64,000 nucleotides of DNA from Bacteroidota bacterium. GTDB lineage: Bacteria; Bacteroidota; Ignavibacteria; Ignavibacteriales; Ignavibacteriaceae. The stretch is from assembly GCA_021815405.1 (NCBI GenBank), contig JAKAGV010000012.1:1-64000 (forward strand). The letters are read 5' to 3'. A program made the position numbers and the translations under genes. The notes beneath the pieces were generated by a model. The model did no database searches. It had not been told where the DNA came from and saw nothing but the letters and a program-made list of their open reading frames with translations. Position 1 is the stretch's first letter, and each line of letters begins with the position of its first letter. Positions 9,222 through 18,603 of this stretch are shown here, in pieces.

Positions 9222-9261
9222 AAAGCGCATAGAATAATTCTGTCATTACTCTCTGCGCTTT
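9222..9261 (-). terminator. Intrinsic terminator of the RND efflux operon
   Basis: On the minus strand, AAAGCGCA and TGCGCTTT form an 8-bp stem followed by GTTTTTGC, about 20 bases after the stop codon of the pump gene. The stem position and T-run fit a rho-independent terminator. Confidence 0.7.
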
Positions 9262-9281
9262 TCTCTATGCCCTATGTGTTT

Positions 9282-12200
9282 TTACTTTCCCGACTCCGGA
9301 ACTACATCCTCACCCTGGATTCCTGCTGCTTCAAGCTGTGCTAACTTTTCTTTGCCGTATGCAATCCTTGTAATTGTTACGAATAAAACAGGCACAACAA
9401 AAATGGCGATCAGGGTTGCTGCAAGCATACCGCCGATAACCGTCCAGCCGATAGTCTGCCTTGCCTGAGCGCCGGCTCCCGTTGCAACTGCTAACGGAGA
9501 AACACCTAAAATAAATGCAAGCGACGTCATTAGAATAGGACGCAGACGAAGCCTTGCCGCTGAAATTGCTGCCTGAACAAGCGGCACTCCATGGTTGACG
9601 CGCTCCTTGGCAAATTCAACAATAAGGATTGCGTTCTTTGCTGCCAATCCGATTAATGCAACAAGACCAATCTGGGCATATACGTTATTACTAAGACTTG
9701 GATGCAGTTCGAGTGCAATAATAGCGCCGAACGCAGCAATAGGTACAGCAAACAAAACCGAGAACGGTATCGACCAGCTTTCATATAAAGCAGAAAGGAA
9801 TAAGAATACAAACAACAGCGATAAGCCAAAGATGGCAAATGTGCTGCTGCCAGCGTTAATCTCTTCTCTTGATAAGCCGGAGAATTCATAACCGTAACCG
9901 GCTGGTAAAACTTTATCGGCTACTTCCTTTAATGCTTGTATAGCCTGACCACTGCTGTATCCGGGCGCTGCGTTACCGTCTATTTCTGTTGAACGGAACA
10001 TGTTATAATGCGAAATCAAGGATGCGCTCTCTGTAATCTTGTAGCTGATTAAATTGCTCAACGGGATCATATTGCCGGATGAATTCCTTACATAATATTT
10101 TGACAGATCCTGCATTGATGCCCGGTAGCTGGTATCTGCCTGAGCAACAACATGGAAGTCTCTTCCGTATATTGTAAAGTCGTTTACGTATGCGCTGCCA
10201 AGCAGAGTCTGGATAGTACTGAATACATCTGCAATGTTAACTCCAAGCTTTGCGCACTTTTCTCTATCAACATGAAGCTGATAAGCAGGAGTGTTAGCAG
10301 TAAAGAATGAAAATACATTTGAGAGTTCCGGTCGCTGGTTTGCCGCAATTACAAATTTCTGGACAACCTGAGCAAACTGCTGAATGTTATCGGTGCTTTC
10401 TCTCTGTTCAAGCTCAAAACTAAAGCCGCCGGTTTGACCTAAGCCTGGAATTGCAGGCGGTGCAATAACAATAACATTTGCACTCTTTATTACCGAAAAT
10501 TTCTTTCGCAGCGTAGCCATAATGGAATTTAACTGAAGCGCTTTGCTTGTCCGTTCACTCCACGGCGTTAACTGAGTAAAGACTGTTCCGCTGTTCGACT
10601 TAGATGAAAAGTTTACAACGTTCAATCCGCTGATAGCAGCAAAGTGCCCTATACCAGGAGTCTTTTCAAGAATTCCCATTATTTGTTTTAGTACATCAAC
10701 AGACCTTGTTGTAGAAGCGCCTTCGGGAAGCTGGTATGTAATATACAATCTTCCTTCGTCTTCATTTGGAATAAAACCGGTCGGCTTTACATTAAAGAGT
10801 CCGACTGTTGCCGCATAAATCAATATTAAAATTATAATGACGTAAGGCGTCATCTTAATGCTCTTCTTAACTCCTTCGGCATAAGATGCTGTTGTTCTTT
10901 TAAACCATTCATCAAACTTGAAGAAGAATTTATTAAGACCGTGGGAATCTTTGCTCAAGGATGTCGGTCTAAGAATAAGAGAACAAAGAGCGGGAGTTAA
11001 AGACAAAGCAACAAATGCAGATATTAAAACAGACACTGCAATTGTAATTGCAAACTGCTGGTAAAGTTTTCCAACGAGTCCGGGAATAAATCCAACCGGA
11101 ATAAACACCGATGCAAGTATTAAAGCGATTGCGACAACTGGTCCGGAAATATCCTTCATTGCCTTGGCGGCAGCATCTTTTGCAGACATGCGTTCATTAT
11201 CGATATAATGCTGCGCTGCTTCCACAACAATTATTGCATCGTCCACAACTATACCTATTGCCAGGACGAAGCCGAACATTGTCAGAGTGTTAATTGTAAA
11301 TCCAAGAGGAACAAAGAAAGCAAATGTTCCGATAATTGAAACCGGAATAGCAAGGATTGGGATTAAAGTAGCTCTCCAGTTTTGGAGGAACAAGAATACC
11401 ACGAGTACTACCAGTGCTAATGCTTCAAGCAGGGTAATTAATACTTCATTGATAGATTCGCGGACAACCGAAACAGCTTCGAACGGAACACCGTAGTTAA
11501 CATCTTCGGGGAAAGACTGCTTGATCACTTTCATTTCTTTATAAACGCCGTTAGCTACCTGCAAAGCATTACTTCCCGGTGCCTGGAATACAAGCAAGAA
11601 AGATGACCGCCTTCCGTCAATATAAGAATTACTTGCGTAGTTAACCTTGCCAAGCTGAATCTTAGCAACATCTTTCAAATGGACTTCGGATCCATCTTTA
11701 GGATTTTCGCGGACAATTATATCGCCAAACTGCTGGACTGTACTTAGCCTGCTGTTTGTAAATACGGTGTATTCAAATGTCTGGCTGCTGCTCTGAGGAG
11801 GCGCACCAATAGTACCTGCCGCTACTTGAAGGTTTTGACTTGAGAGAGCATTTGTAACATCAGTAGTTGTTAATCCTAATTGTGCAAGCTTATCCGGATC
11901 CAGCCAGATACGCATACTGAAATTATCGGCACGTACAAAAATATCTCCAACGCCCGGAACACGAAGCAAAGCATCTCTAACAAAAATGTTTGTGTAATTA
12001 TCGAGGAACTCTATGTTATGAGTTCGTTTTGGCGAATAAATTGCAACGATCATTAAGATACTTGCTGTACGCTTTCTTGTCGTAATGCCAAGACGCTTTA
12101 CAATGTCCGGCAATTGCGGAGTAGCAATACCAACACGGTTTTGAATATCCATAGTTGCAATATCGGGATTTACTCCCTGGTTAAGATATACGCTGATTGA

Positions 12201-12467
12201 AGAGCTTCCATCGCTTGAACTGTTGCTCGTCATGTATGCCATTCCCGGAGTTCCATTTACCTGAGTTTCAATTGGAGTGGTAACAGTCTGCTCGACAGTC
12301 GTTGCATCAGCGCCGGTAAATGCAGCAGATATATTAACTGTAGGCGGAGTAATATCCGGATATTGACTGACAGGCAGATTAAAAATTGAAAGTCCGCCTA
12401 TCAATACAATAACAATTGAGGCTACAATAGCAGTTACGGGTCTCTTTATAAAAGTATCGGCAATCAT
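9282..12467 (-). CDS. RND multidrug efflux pump, inner-membrane transporter (HAE1/AcrB type)
   Basis: Proton-driven inner-membrane component of a tripartite efflux system; exports hydrophobic or amphiphilic compounds through the partner adaptor and outer-membrane channel. The length (1061 residues) and the layout of twelve membrane segments around two large periplasmic loops match the family. The N-terminus carries FIKRPVTAIVASI and LPVSQYPDITPP. The proton relay is intact: the Asp pair in GIVVDDAIIVVEA of TM4 and the Lys in GLAAKNAILIVEFA of TM10. The frame begins at a TTG (12473), but the ATG at 12467 has AGG about 10 bases upstream and gives the usual MIADTFIKRP start. It is the last gene of a three-gene operon, 20 bases after the adaptor gene. 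The substrate cannot be told from sequence. Confidence 0.96.
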   Translation of the reverse strand: MIADTFIKRPVTAIVASIVIVLIGGLSIFNLPVSQYPDITPPTVNISAAFTGADATTVEQTVTTPIETQVNGTPGMAYMTSNSSSDGSSSISVYLNQGVNPDIATMDIQNRVGIATPQLPDIVKRLGITTRKRTASILMIVAIYSPKRTHNIEFLDNYTNIFVRDALLRVPGVGDIFVRADNFSMRIWLDPDKLAQLGLTTTDVTNALSSQNLQVAAGTIGAPPQSSSQTFEYTVFTNSRLSTVQQFGDIIVRENPKDGSEVHLKDVAKIQLGKVNYASNSYIDGRRSSFLLVFQAPGSNALQVANGVYKEMKVIKQSFPEDVNYGVPFEAVSVVRESINEVLITLLEALALVVLVVFLFLQNWRATLIPILAIPVSIIGTFAFFVPLGFTINTLTMFGFVLAIGIVVDDAIIVVEAAQHYIDNERMSAKDAAAKAMKDISGPVVAIALILASVFIPVGFIPGLVGKLYQQFAITIAVSVLISAFVALSLTPALCSLILRPTSLSKDSHGLNKFFFKFDEWFKRTTASYAEGVKKSIKMTPYVIIILILIYAATVGLFNVKPTGFIPNEDEGRLYITYQLPEGASTTRSVDVLKQIMGILEKTPGIGHFAAISGLNVVNFSSKSNSGTVFTQLTPWSERTSKALQLNSIMATLRKKFSVIKSANVIVIAPPAIPGLGQTGGFSFELEQRESTDNIQQFAQVVQKFVIAANQRPELSNVFSFFTANTPAYQLHVDREKCAKLGVNIADVFSTIQTLLGSAYVNDFTIYGRDFHVVAQADTSYRASMQDLSKYYVRNSSGNMIPLSNLISYKITESASLISHYNMFRSTEIDGNAAPGYSSGQAIQALKEVADKVLPAGYGYEFSGLSREEINAGSSTFAIFGLSLLFVFLFLSALYESWSIPFSVLFAVPIAAFGAIIALELHPSLSNNVYAQIGLVALIGLAAKNAILIVEFAKERVNHGVPLVQAAISAARLRLRPILMTSLAFILGVSPLAVATGAGAQARQTIGWTVIGGMLAATLIAIFVVPVLFVTITRIAYGKEKLAQLEAAGIQGEDVVPESGK

Positions 12468-12487
12468 TATCAAATCCTATAAGTAAA

Positions 12488-13591
12488 TTATTTACCGGAA
12501 TATTTTGTACCGGCATTAGCACCAGCCTCTGAAGCGAGTACTATTGGAGAATTGTCTCTTAATTTCTGGACGCCTTGCGTAACTATTTGTTCGCCGGACT
12601 GAAGCCCGCTGTTTACAATAACCTTGTCTCCTTCGATCGTTCTTCCAATCTCAATTTTCTGCTGGGAGACTTTGTTACCGTGAATAACGAAAACGAAATA
12701 TTCTCCCATCTGAACCGTAACAGCCTTAAATGGTATTACAACGCTCTTGGCGAAGTTATTATTAAGCACTCTTACATTGCAAGTAAGTCCGGGACGTAAA
12801 TAGTTTTTGGGATTAGGGAATGTAAGTCTAATCATTAAAGTCCCAGTCTGCGGATCAACGGCGCGGTCTAATAATAGAAGTCTGCCATGATAATTGTAAA
12901 TAGACCCATCAGGAAGCTGCAGAGTAAAAGTAGAATCGCTGTTCTCACGCCTATCATTGAGCATCCTGTTGTAGCGCTCAATCTGGCTTTCGTCAACGGC
13001 AAAGTCAACCGCCATCGGGTCATCCGACGATAAGTTATTCATAAGTGTTTGCCCGGCAGTTATTGCGGAGCCTAATTTCACTTGAGATATTCCAATGGTT
13101 CCGCTGAAAGGAGCGTATATAATTGAATTACGAAGATTAGTTTCAACTTCGGATAATTGGCTTTGGGCTGCTTTTAAATCTGCAGCAGCATGTTCTAAAG
13201 TCTGCTGAGCAATTGCATTATTCTGTGCAAGCTGCTGGTATCTTTTATAATCCTGCTCTGCTTTTTCCAGATTAGCTTTTGCAACGTCGTAAGCGGCTTT
13301 ATACTGCTGTTGATCTATTCCATATAATTTCATTCCCTTTGTTACATGCTGTCCATCCTGAAAATAAATATTGGTAAGATAGCCCGATACTTCCGGTCTA
13401 ATTTCAATCTGGTCTAGCGCTACAACAGTTGCAGGATAGGTGTCATAGTAAGATGCCTTTTCTTCTTTAACAGTATAAGCAGTTACTTGAGTAGGCGGAA
13501 ACTGCATCATAGGCTTTTTACCCTCACCGCAGGAAGCTAGTAATCCTGAAATAGCTGTAGTAATTATCAATAAATAAATTTTGTTTTTCAT
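12488..13591 (-). CDS. RND efflux periplasmic adaptor lipoprotein (HlyD/AcrA family)
   Basis: Membrane-fusion protein that links the RND pump to the outer-membrane factor. The N-terminus is a lipoprotein signal (KIYLLIITTAISGLLASC, lipobox Cys near residue 21). It is followed by a biotinyl-lipoyl half (IEIRPEVSGYLTNIYF, DGQHVTKGMKLYGID), an alpha-helical hairpin rich in Gln/Ala (about 75-150), the second lipoyl half (IYAPFSGTIGI) and beta-barrel domains. The ATG at 13591 puts the signal peptide at the very N-terminus; an upstream in-frame ATG at 13621 would add ten residues and cannot be excluded, since neither has a strong ribosome site. It lies between the outer-membrane factor and pump genes, all on the minus strand. 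Confidence 0.93.
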   Translation of the reverse strand: MKNKIYLLIITTAISGLLASCGEGKKPMMQFPPTQVTAYTVKEEKASYYDTYPATVVALDQIEIRPEVSGYLTNIYFQDGQHVTKGMKLYGIDQQQYKAAYDVAKANLEKAEQDYKRYQQLAQNNAIAQQTLEHAAADLKAAQSQLSEVETNLRNSIIYAPFSGTIGISQVKLGSAITAGQTLMNNLSSDDPMAVDFAVDESQIERYNRMLNDRRENSDSTFTLQLPDGSIYNYHGRLLLLDRAVDPQTGTLMIRLTFPNPKNYLRPGLTCNVRVLNNNFAKSVVIPFKAVTVQMGEYFVFVIHGNKVSQQKIEIGRTIEGDKVIVNSGLQSGEQIVTQGVQKLRDNSPIVLASEAGANAGTKYSGK

Positions 13592-13622
13592 AATGTTTTT
13601 AACTTTTAATTGAAAATTCATT

Positions 13623-14945
13623 TTAATACTTTACTGTACCCAAAGCTTTTTCAACATCCAGTTTATTGCTGAGAAGTTGATATAGAGAGTTAGAATAATT
13701 TACTTCAGTAGTGCGAAGATCTGTCTCGGCAGTAATTACATCCAGGTAAGTTTTAACTCCGGCTTTATACTGGAGTTCAATTGTGCTGTAAACATCTTTA
13801 GCAAGCTCCAGATTCTCTTTAGCTGCGTTGAAATCGCTTAAGCTGCTCTTATAATTAGCCAAAGCCTGAGTATATTGAACATTAATTGCACTTCTTAACG
13901 AAGCAAGATCATACTCACTTCTTTGCACTTGTAAAGAAGCTTCGTCAATTTCCTGGAATCGTTTACCTCCCTGGAAAATAGGAAAAGAAAGTGTCAGTCC
14001 GGCATATTCACTTGGATAATTAATATTGTAAAGATTTTTAAATACATCATTTTGATATTGAAGATTATAAGTTCCGAAAACCGAAAGCGAAGGTAAAAAG
14101 CTCCAGTAATTATAACTTAGGTTAGCTTTCTGAAGACGAAGCTGCGTTTGAAGTATTTTATATTCTATTCTGTTTTCATAGTTCACCGGTTGGGTCGTAT
14201 CAATAAATGCTTCGCTTTCCATTTGGGTTGTATCATAAGCAAGAGTCATTTGATCATTCACGGGATATCCCATCAGATTCTTTAATGCGGCAAAGCTTGT
14301 TTTCAATTGCCCTTCATCAAATTTCTTTTCTGCAATTGAATTGTTCAATGAAATTTTTGCTCTTTCATAATCGGTTTTATCTACGGTTCCGCTCTTATAC
14401 TGGTTGTAAGCATCCTGATAGCTTTGCTGTAATCGAAGAATATCTTCGTTTACCAGCTTAATTTGCTGCTGCGCTAACAGGACTGAGTAGAATGCTTTAC
14501 TTACATTAACAGCAAGATTTATTTTATTGTTTGTTGTTGTTTGAGTTGCCTGCAGGCGTACATCTTGAGAAGTGCTGCTGGCAAGTAAAACATCTCTATC
14601 GAAAATTGTTTGAGTTAATGTAAAATTAGCATTCGAAGTATTTACTACTCCAAACTGAACAGGCCTTCCCTGGAAAATTGATGTCGGCAATTTAAAGTTA
14701 TGCTGAAAATTAAAATTAAAGTTCAGTTGCGGATACCAATCAGACAACTTAATATCAATTTCCTTGTTTACTATCTTTTGGTCTAACAACGATTGCTGAA
14801 TAGCCGGCTGATGAGCTAATGCATAATCGACACAATCATGAAGAGTAGCCTGCTGCAGTAAAGAATCAACTCCGCTTTGCGTTTGAGATAAAACCAGACT
14901 ATTTATTAGTAAAAATGCAGCTATTGAGAGAAGCAGTTTATTCAT
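13623..14945 (-). CDS. TolC-family outer-membrane factor of the RND efflux operon
   Basis: Outer-membrane channel component, first gene of the operon. The protein (440 residues from this start) has a signal peptide (NKLLLSIAAFLLINSLVLSQ) and two OEP halves of long amphipathic helices, for example the region around YQDAYNQYKSGTVDKTDYER and its C-terminal counterpart LELAKDVYSTIELQYKAGVK, the internal duplication typical of TolC. The frame continues to a TTG at 14987, but the ATG at 14945 gives the proper signal peptide and is preferred. The gap to the adaptor gene is short (about 30 bases, or none if the longer adaptor start is used), supporting co-transcription. Confidence 0.93.
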   Translation of the reverse strand: MNKLLLSIAAFLLINSLVLSQTQSGVDSLLQQATLHDCVDYALAHQPAIQQSLLDQKIVNKEIDIKLSDWYPQLNFNFNFQHNFKLPTSIFQGRPVQFGVVNTSNANFTLTQTIFDRDVLLASSTSQDVRLQATQTTTNNKINLAVNVSKAFYSVLLAQQQIKLVNEDILRLQQSYQDAYNQYKSGTVDKTDYERAKISLNNSIAEKKFDEGQLKTSFAALKNLMGYPVNDQMTLAYDTTQMESEAFIDTTQPVNYENRIEYKILQTQLRLQKANLSYNYWSFLPSLSVFGTYNLQYQNDVFKNLYNINYPSEYAGLTLSFPIFQGGKRFQEIDEASLQVQRSEYDLASLRSAINVQYTQALANYKSSLSDFNAAKENLELAKDVYSTIELQYKAGVKTYLDVITAETDLRTTEVNYSNSLYQLLSNKLDVEKALGTVKY

Positions 14946-15328
14946 AGCATTTATTTTTCGTGTGGATTTAAAACTTCCTTTTTTCAAGTTTACAAACTAA
15001 TACTAATAATACTTATTGTGCTTGACGTAAATCATCATTCCAATTTAAACCAGCTAGTTGTTTTTAAATTCACTGGAAGTTTATTAATACCTGAAAGACG
15101 AAATTTTTCTAAAATAAAGTTCAACCAGGCAAAATCAATTGAAAAGTAATTTTTCTTTTATTTCCCTATTATTTTTTCCGATTTCCAAATAATTTTTCTT
15201 TTGATTATAAATAAATCTTTTTATATTAGCTCCGAATTTAGAGCGACATTCGAATCCAAAATGAAAATTTTTCTTTTCAGCAATTATGCAGAAAAGTGAT
15301 GAGGATAAGTATCCTCTTTTTTTGAGAT

Positions 15329-15535
15329 ATGACTAAAAATAAAAAACGAATAAAAAAAGTATTTGTAGCCGTTACTGGTTTTACCATTTTATTGGTTGGT
15401 ATAATTCTTATCGTACTTCCTGGTCCGGCTACACTGGTTATCCCCGCAGGTCTTGCTGTTCTTGCAACAGAATTTGTTTGGGCAGAAAATCTTCTAAACA
15501 AAATCAAATCTAAATTAAAAAGAAATAAAAGCTGA
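15329..15535 (+). CDS. Small PGPGW-type membrane protein
   Basis: A 68-residue protein with a basic N-terminus (KNKKRIKKVFVAV), one hydrophobic hairpin-like segment (VTGFTILLVGIILIVLPGPA) and a second (LVIPAGLAVLATEFVWAENLL), ending in a basic tail. The LPGPA...GLAVLATEFVWA pattern matches the PGPGW family of putative transmembrane proteins (usually PGPGWxxx...LAxLAxEFxWA); here the fourth residue of the signature is A instead of G. The function is unknown. It stands 15 bases upstream of the DinB-like gene and may be co-transcribed with it. Confidence 0.75.
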   Translation: MTKNKKRIKKVFVAVTGFTILLVGIILIVLPGPATLVIPAGLAVLATEFVWAENLLNKIKSKLKRNKS

Positions 15536-15550
15536 AAAATATTCATTTTT

Positions 15551-16090
15551 ATGAACGAAGCTGACGAATTTAAATTGCGTTATCCCATCGGTAAGTTTAA
15601 AATTGAAGGTGAAGTAACCGCAGATATGATAAAAGGTTTCATTCGAGATCTGGAAGAAGCACCAACTAATCTCTATAATGCTGTAAACGGATTATCGGAG
15701 GAACAACTTAACACTCCTTATCGTCCGGGTGGATGGAATGTAAAGCAGGTAGTCCATCATTTGCCGGACAGCCATATGAACAGTTATATAAGATTCAAAC
15801 TTGCTTTAACTGAGGATGAACCGCTTGTTAAAACTTATAAAGAAGCAAAATGGGCTGAATTACCGGACTCAATTAATACGCCTGTTTCAGTTTCTTTAAG
15901 ATTGTTTGAAAATTTGCACATTAGATGGGTTGCTTTATTAAAAGCAATGTCGGCAGAAGATTTCAAGCGAACATTACATCATCCTGAAAATGGAATAATG
16001 AAACTGGACAGAACATTAGCTGTTTATGCGTGGCATGGGAAACATCATATTGCTCACATAACATCACTCCGTAAGCAGATGAACTGGTAG
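15551..16090 (+). CDS. DinB-superfamily YfiT-like putative metal-dependent hydrolase/transferase
   Basis: A 179-residue four-helix-bundle protein of the YfiT/BstA type. It carries the N-terminal signature LRYPIGKFK, then PGGWNVKQVVHHLPDSHMN with the first metal histidines (69-70), and AWHGKHHIAHI (161-170), which supplies the other two (His162, His166). Characterised relatives bind Ni or Zn and transfer thiols such as bacillithiol, but whether this organism makes such a thiol is not visible here. The start ATG has no good Shine-Dalgarno sequence. A second, more distant DinB protein lies at 16872. Confidence 0.85.
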   Translation: MNEADEFKLRYPIGKFKIEGEVTADMIKGFIRDLEEAPTNLYNAVNGLSEEQLNTPYRPGGWNVKQVVHHLPDSHMNSYIRFKLALTEDEPLVKTYKEAKWAELPDSINTPVSVSLRLFENLHIRWVALLKAMSAEDFKRTLHHPENGIMKLDRTLAVYAWHGKHHIAHITSLRKQMNW

Positions 16091-16153
16091 TAAAATACTT
16101 TTGCTATTTTTGAAATTTAAATCTCACTCAACATTTTTCGAATCATTAAATTA

Positions 16154-16588
16154 TCAACTAAGAATTGCAAGGAAGGTGTTTGTCACCTCTTTTAGCGTTA
16201 CAAATCCGGTAATATTATTTTCTTTATCAACAATAAATGCTGCTCCTATCTTAGATTGGAAAAAAATATCATAAACCTGATGAATACTTGAGTCTTCATT
16301 AAAATACATCGGCTCGTGAAGTCCTTCTGTTAAATCAATTTTATTTTCCGATAATGAATTAACTAATAGCTCTTTGATATGTATTATCCCAATTACATTT
16401 TCTTTATTGCCGCTGCAAACAGGGTAGAATGTTCTTCTGCTTTTCGAAATCTTTTCCTTCAATGTTTGTCGTGTATCGTTAATATCAAGAAAAGGCACGT
16501 CGCATATTTTTGACATGATAATGGAAATCTTCTTACTGCCCGTTTCTAAGAAATTGCTTACGAGCAATTCTAATGATTGTCTGTTCAT
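16154..16588 (-). CDS. Stand-alone CBS-domain pair protein (CorC/CNNM-like)
   Basis: The 144 residues contain two CBS motifs, about 15-75 and 80-140. The spacing and wording (SRRTFYPVCSGNKENVIGII, HIKELL, AAFIVDKENNITGFVTLKEV) match the CBS pair of CorC/CNNM-type Mg/Co efflux proteins, but the membrane DUF21 domain and the C-terminal transporter-associated domain are both absent. Such isolated pairs usually sense adenine nucleotides and act on a partner. The start is supported by AAGGTGA five bases before the ATG. No partner gene is adjacent. It may be a degenerate remnant or a free regulatory module. Confidence 0.75.
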   Translation of the reverse strand: MNRQSLELLVSNFLETGSKKISIIMSKICDVPFLDINDTRQTLKEKISKSRRTFYPVCSGNKENVIGIIHIKELLVNSLSENKIDLTEGLHEPMYFNEDSSIHQVYDIFFQSKIGAAFIVDKENNITGFVTLKEVTNTFLAILS

Positions 16589-16871
16589 GGCTCACCTTTT
16601 TATCATTTTTATCATTATTTACTACAGACAAATTTATATCATTGATAAACATTAAGAGAATAATATATGATGAGTGGAGATTTGACTGTATTTCTGGATT
16701 ATATTCTACAGGAATTATAAGACATATTACCAACCAATAGGTACACATTATATTTCAGAACTTTAGTTTTTGTAAAGGATAATCTTATAAGGATGAGTTT
16801 TTCACCTTTAAAATTTATAATTTTGTTCGTGCATTAATAAATTAGATAGAAAATGAAAGGAACTTTATAGT

Positions 16872-17345
16872 ATGGGAAAGTATAATGATTATTATACAGA
16901 ATTTTTTGAATCGACTGAAGTAAATCTCCGCGACATGACAGATGAAACTGCAAACTCATCCTATGCGCCCGGAAAATGGACGAGGAAAGAGGTTCTTGGG
17001 CATCTCATTGACTCAGCAGCCAATAACCACATTAGGTTCGTAAATGCGCAATTCTCGGATGATTTGGTTTTTGCATCCTATGATGAAAACAGTTGGGTGA
17101 AATTTCAAAAATATAAAGATGCTGCATGGGGAGATCTGATTACTCTCTGGATAGCATATAACAAACATATTCTTTACGTAATAGATTCAATTGAAGAAGA
17201 TGTTCTTTCCGAGCCGCGCGATATTCATAACCTGGATGAAATCTGTTTCCAGAAACCATCACCTGATGATCCGGCTACGCTTGAATATTTAATCGATGAT
17301 TACTTTGACCACATGCAGCATCATCTGGAACAAATATTTTCCTAA
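16872..17345 (+). CDS. DinB-superfamily protein
   Basis: A 157-residue DinB_2-type four-helix protein. The metal triad is visible as His44 in KWTRKEVLGHLIDSA and His147 and His151 in DYFDHMQHHLEQIF at the C-terminus. The PGKWTRKEVLGHLIDSAANN stretch is the usual start of helix 2. Members are putative metal-dependent thiol transferases or of unknown activity. AAAGGAAC precedes the ATG at a usable distance. It is only distantly similar to the YfiT-like protein at 15551. Confidence 0.82.
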   Translation: MGKYNDYYTEFFESTEVNLRDMTDETANSSYAPGKWTRKEVLGHLIDSAANNHIRFVNAQFSDDLVFASYDENSWVKFQKYKDAAWGDLITLWIAYNKHILYVIDSIEEDVLSEPRDIHNLDEICFQKPSPDDPATLEYLIDDYFDHMQHHLEQIFS

Positions 17346-17498
17346 GAAATGATAGCCAATATTCGTTAATTTGAGCATTGGCGAAAGATTCATCATTTCT
17401 ATTATCTGCCGTCTATCATTTCTCAATTGATGTTTAGGACCGCAGTTAATATTTTTATATAGAAAAAGAAAGTTACTTCCATTAACTCCTTTAAAAAA

Positions 17499-18602
17499 AT
17501 GAACACCACTTTTGAAACCGGTAAAGATCCTAAATTAGGAAGAGTGCTGAGGGACGACATCCATCAGATTAGAATTACGCGGGACTTTAATCAAGAGATA
17601 AGAGAACTGAAGCAATTCTACATCGACGAGGAAAAAAAGAAACGCCTCCAACAAATGGGAATGTTTTCGCGATTTGTACACCAGGTCCTCTGGATTCTCA
17701 AAAGCATGTTCCTTAAACTTACTCCATTCAGAAGATTGCTTGTTGCTGTCGGATTAATTTTTCTAATTACAGGTTCCACAATTTCTGTAAATGATCAAAA
17801 CACCTCTGCAAACAACAACGGATTAATCGGCGGTGTAATTATTTTATTCGTCCTTATGCTTGAGTTGAAAGATAAACTACTCGCCAAGGATGAACTTGAA
17901 GCCGGACGAAAGCTTCAGCAGGCATTGCTGCCAAAACAAAGTCCCTCGGTTAACGGCTGGTCAATGTGGCTGTTTACAAGGTCAGCTAATGAAGTCGGCG
18001 GCGATTTAGTCGATTATATAAAAGTGGACGAGAATAAAATTGGTATTGTAATTGCCGATGTTGCAGGAAAGGGATTGAAAGCTGCTTTGCTGATGGCAAA
18101 GCTTCAGGCAACGGTAAGAGCTCTCTCACCGGATTATGATTCACTTTCAAAGCTTGGTTCTAAGGTACATGAAATTTTTTACCGCGATAGTTTGCCTGGT
18201 TTATTTGCTTCGATGATATATACGGAAATTTTGCCCGGCAAGGGAGAACTAAGATATATCAATGCCGGACATTTACCGCCGCTTTTAGTTAAATCAGATG
18301 GTATTTCTGAAATGCAGAAAGGCGAACCTGCATTAGGTTTGATGAGTAAGTTTGATTATTCAGAAAACTTTCTTGAACTGAATTCCGGAGAAATATTCTT
18401 TGCATATTCCGACGGCTTATCCGAAGCACAAAATGAATACGGTGACTTTTTCGGAATAGAAAGAATTAAGCGGCTTCTGCCTCAATTAAAAGATTACGAT
18501 GCCGCAGGAATTGGTCAGATTGTAGTTGGCGAAGTAGACAGATTCGTCGGTAACGCAAGCCGCTTTGATGACCTTTCACTTATTATCCTCAAAAAGTTAT
18601 AA
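17499..18602 (+). CDS. Membrane-anchored PP2C/SpoIIE (RsbU-type) serine phosphatase
   Basis: The 367-residue protein has a charged cytoplasmic N-terminus with a short coiled coil (about 30-50), two membrane helices (about 80-100 and 106-124), then a SpoIIE/PP2C catalytic domain. The metal-binding motifs are present: GGDLVDYI, IADVAGKGLKAALLMA, YINAGHLPPLL, FAYSDGLSEAQN and the final FDDLSLIIL. RsbU-type phosphatases dephosphorylate anti-sigma-factor antagonists or other STAS proteins; no STAS or HATPase partner gene is adjacent, so the partner must be elsewhere. There is no sensor domain other than the membrane region. The gene ends one base before the stop of the convergent gene at 18604, with no terminator between them. 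Confidence 0.9.
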   Translation: MNTTFETGKDPKLGRVLRDDIHQIRITRDFNQEIRELKQFYIDEEKKKRLQQMGMFSRFVHQVLWILKSMFLKLTPFRRLLVAVGLIFLITGSTISVNDQNTSANNNGLIGGVIILFVLMLELKDKLLAKDELEAGRKLQQALLPKQSPSVNGWSMWLFTRSANEVGGDLVDYIKVDENKIGIVIADVAGKGLKAALLMAKLQATVRALSPDYDSLSKLGSKVHEIFYRDSLPGLFASMIYTEILPGKGELRYINAGHLPPLLVKSDGISEMQKGEPALGLMSKFDYSENFLELNSGEIFFAYSDGLSEAQNEYGDFFGIERIKRLLPQLKDYDAAGIGQIVVGEVDRFVGNASRFDDLSLIILKKL

Positions 18603-18603
18603 A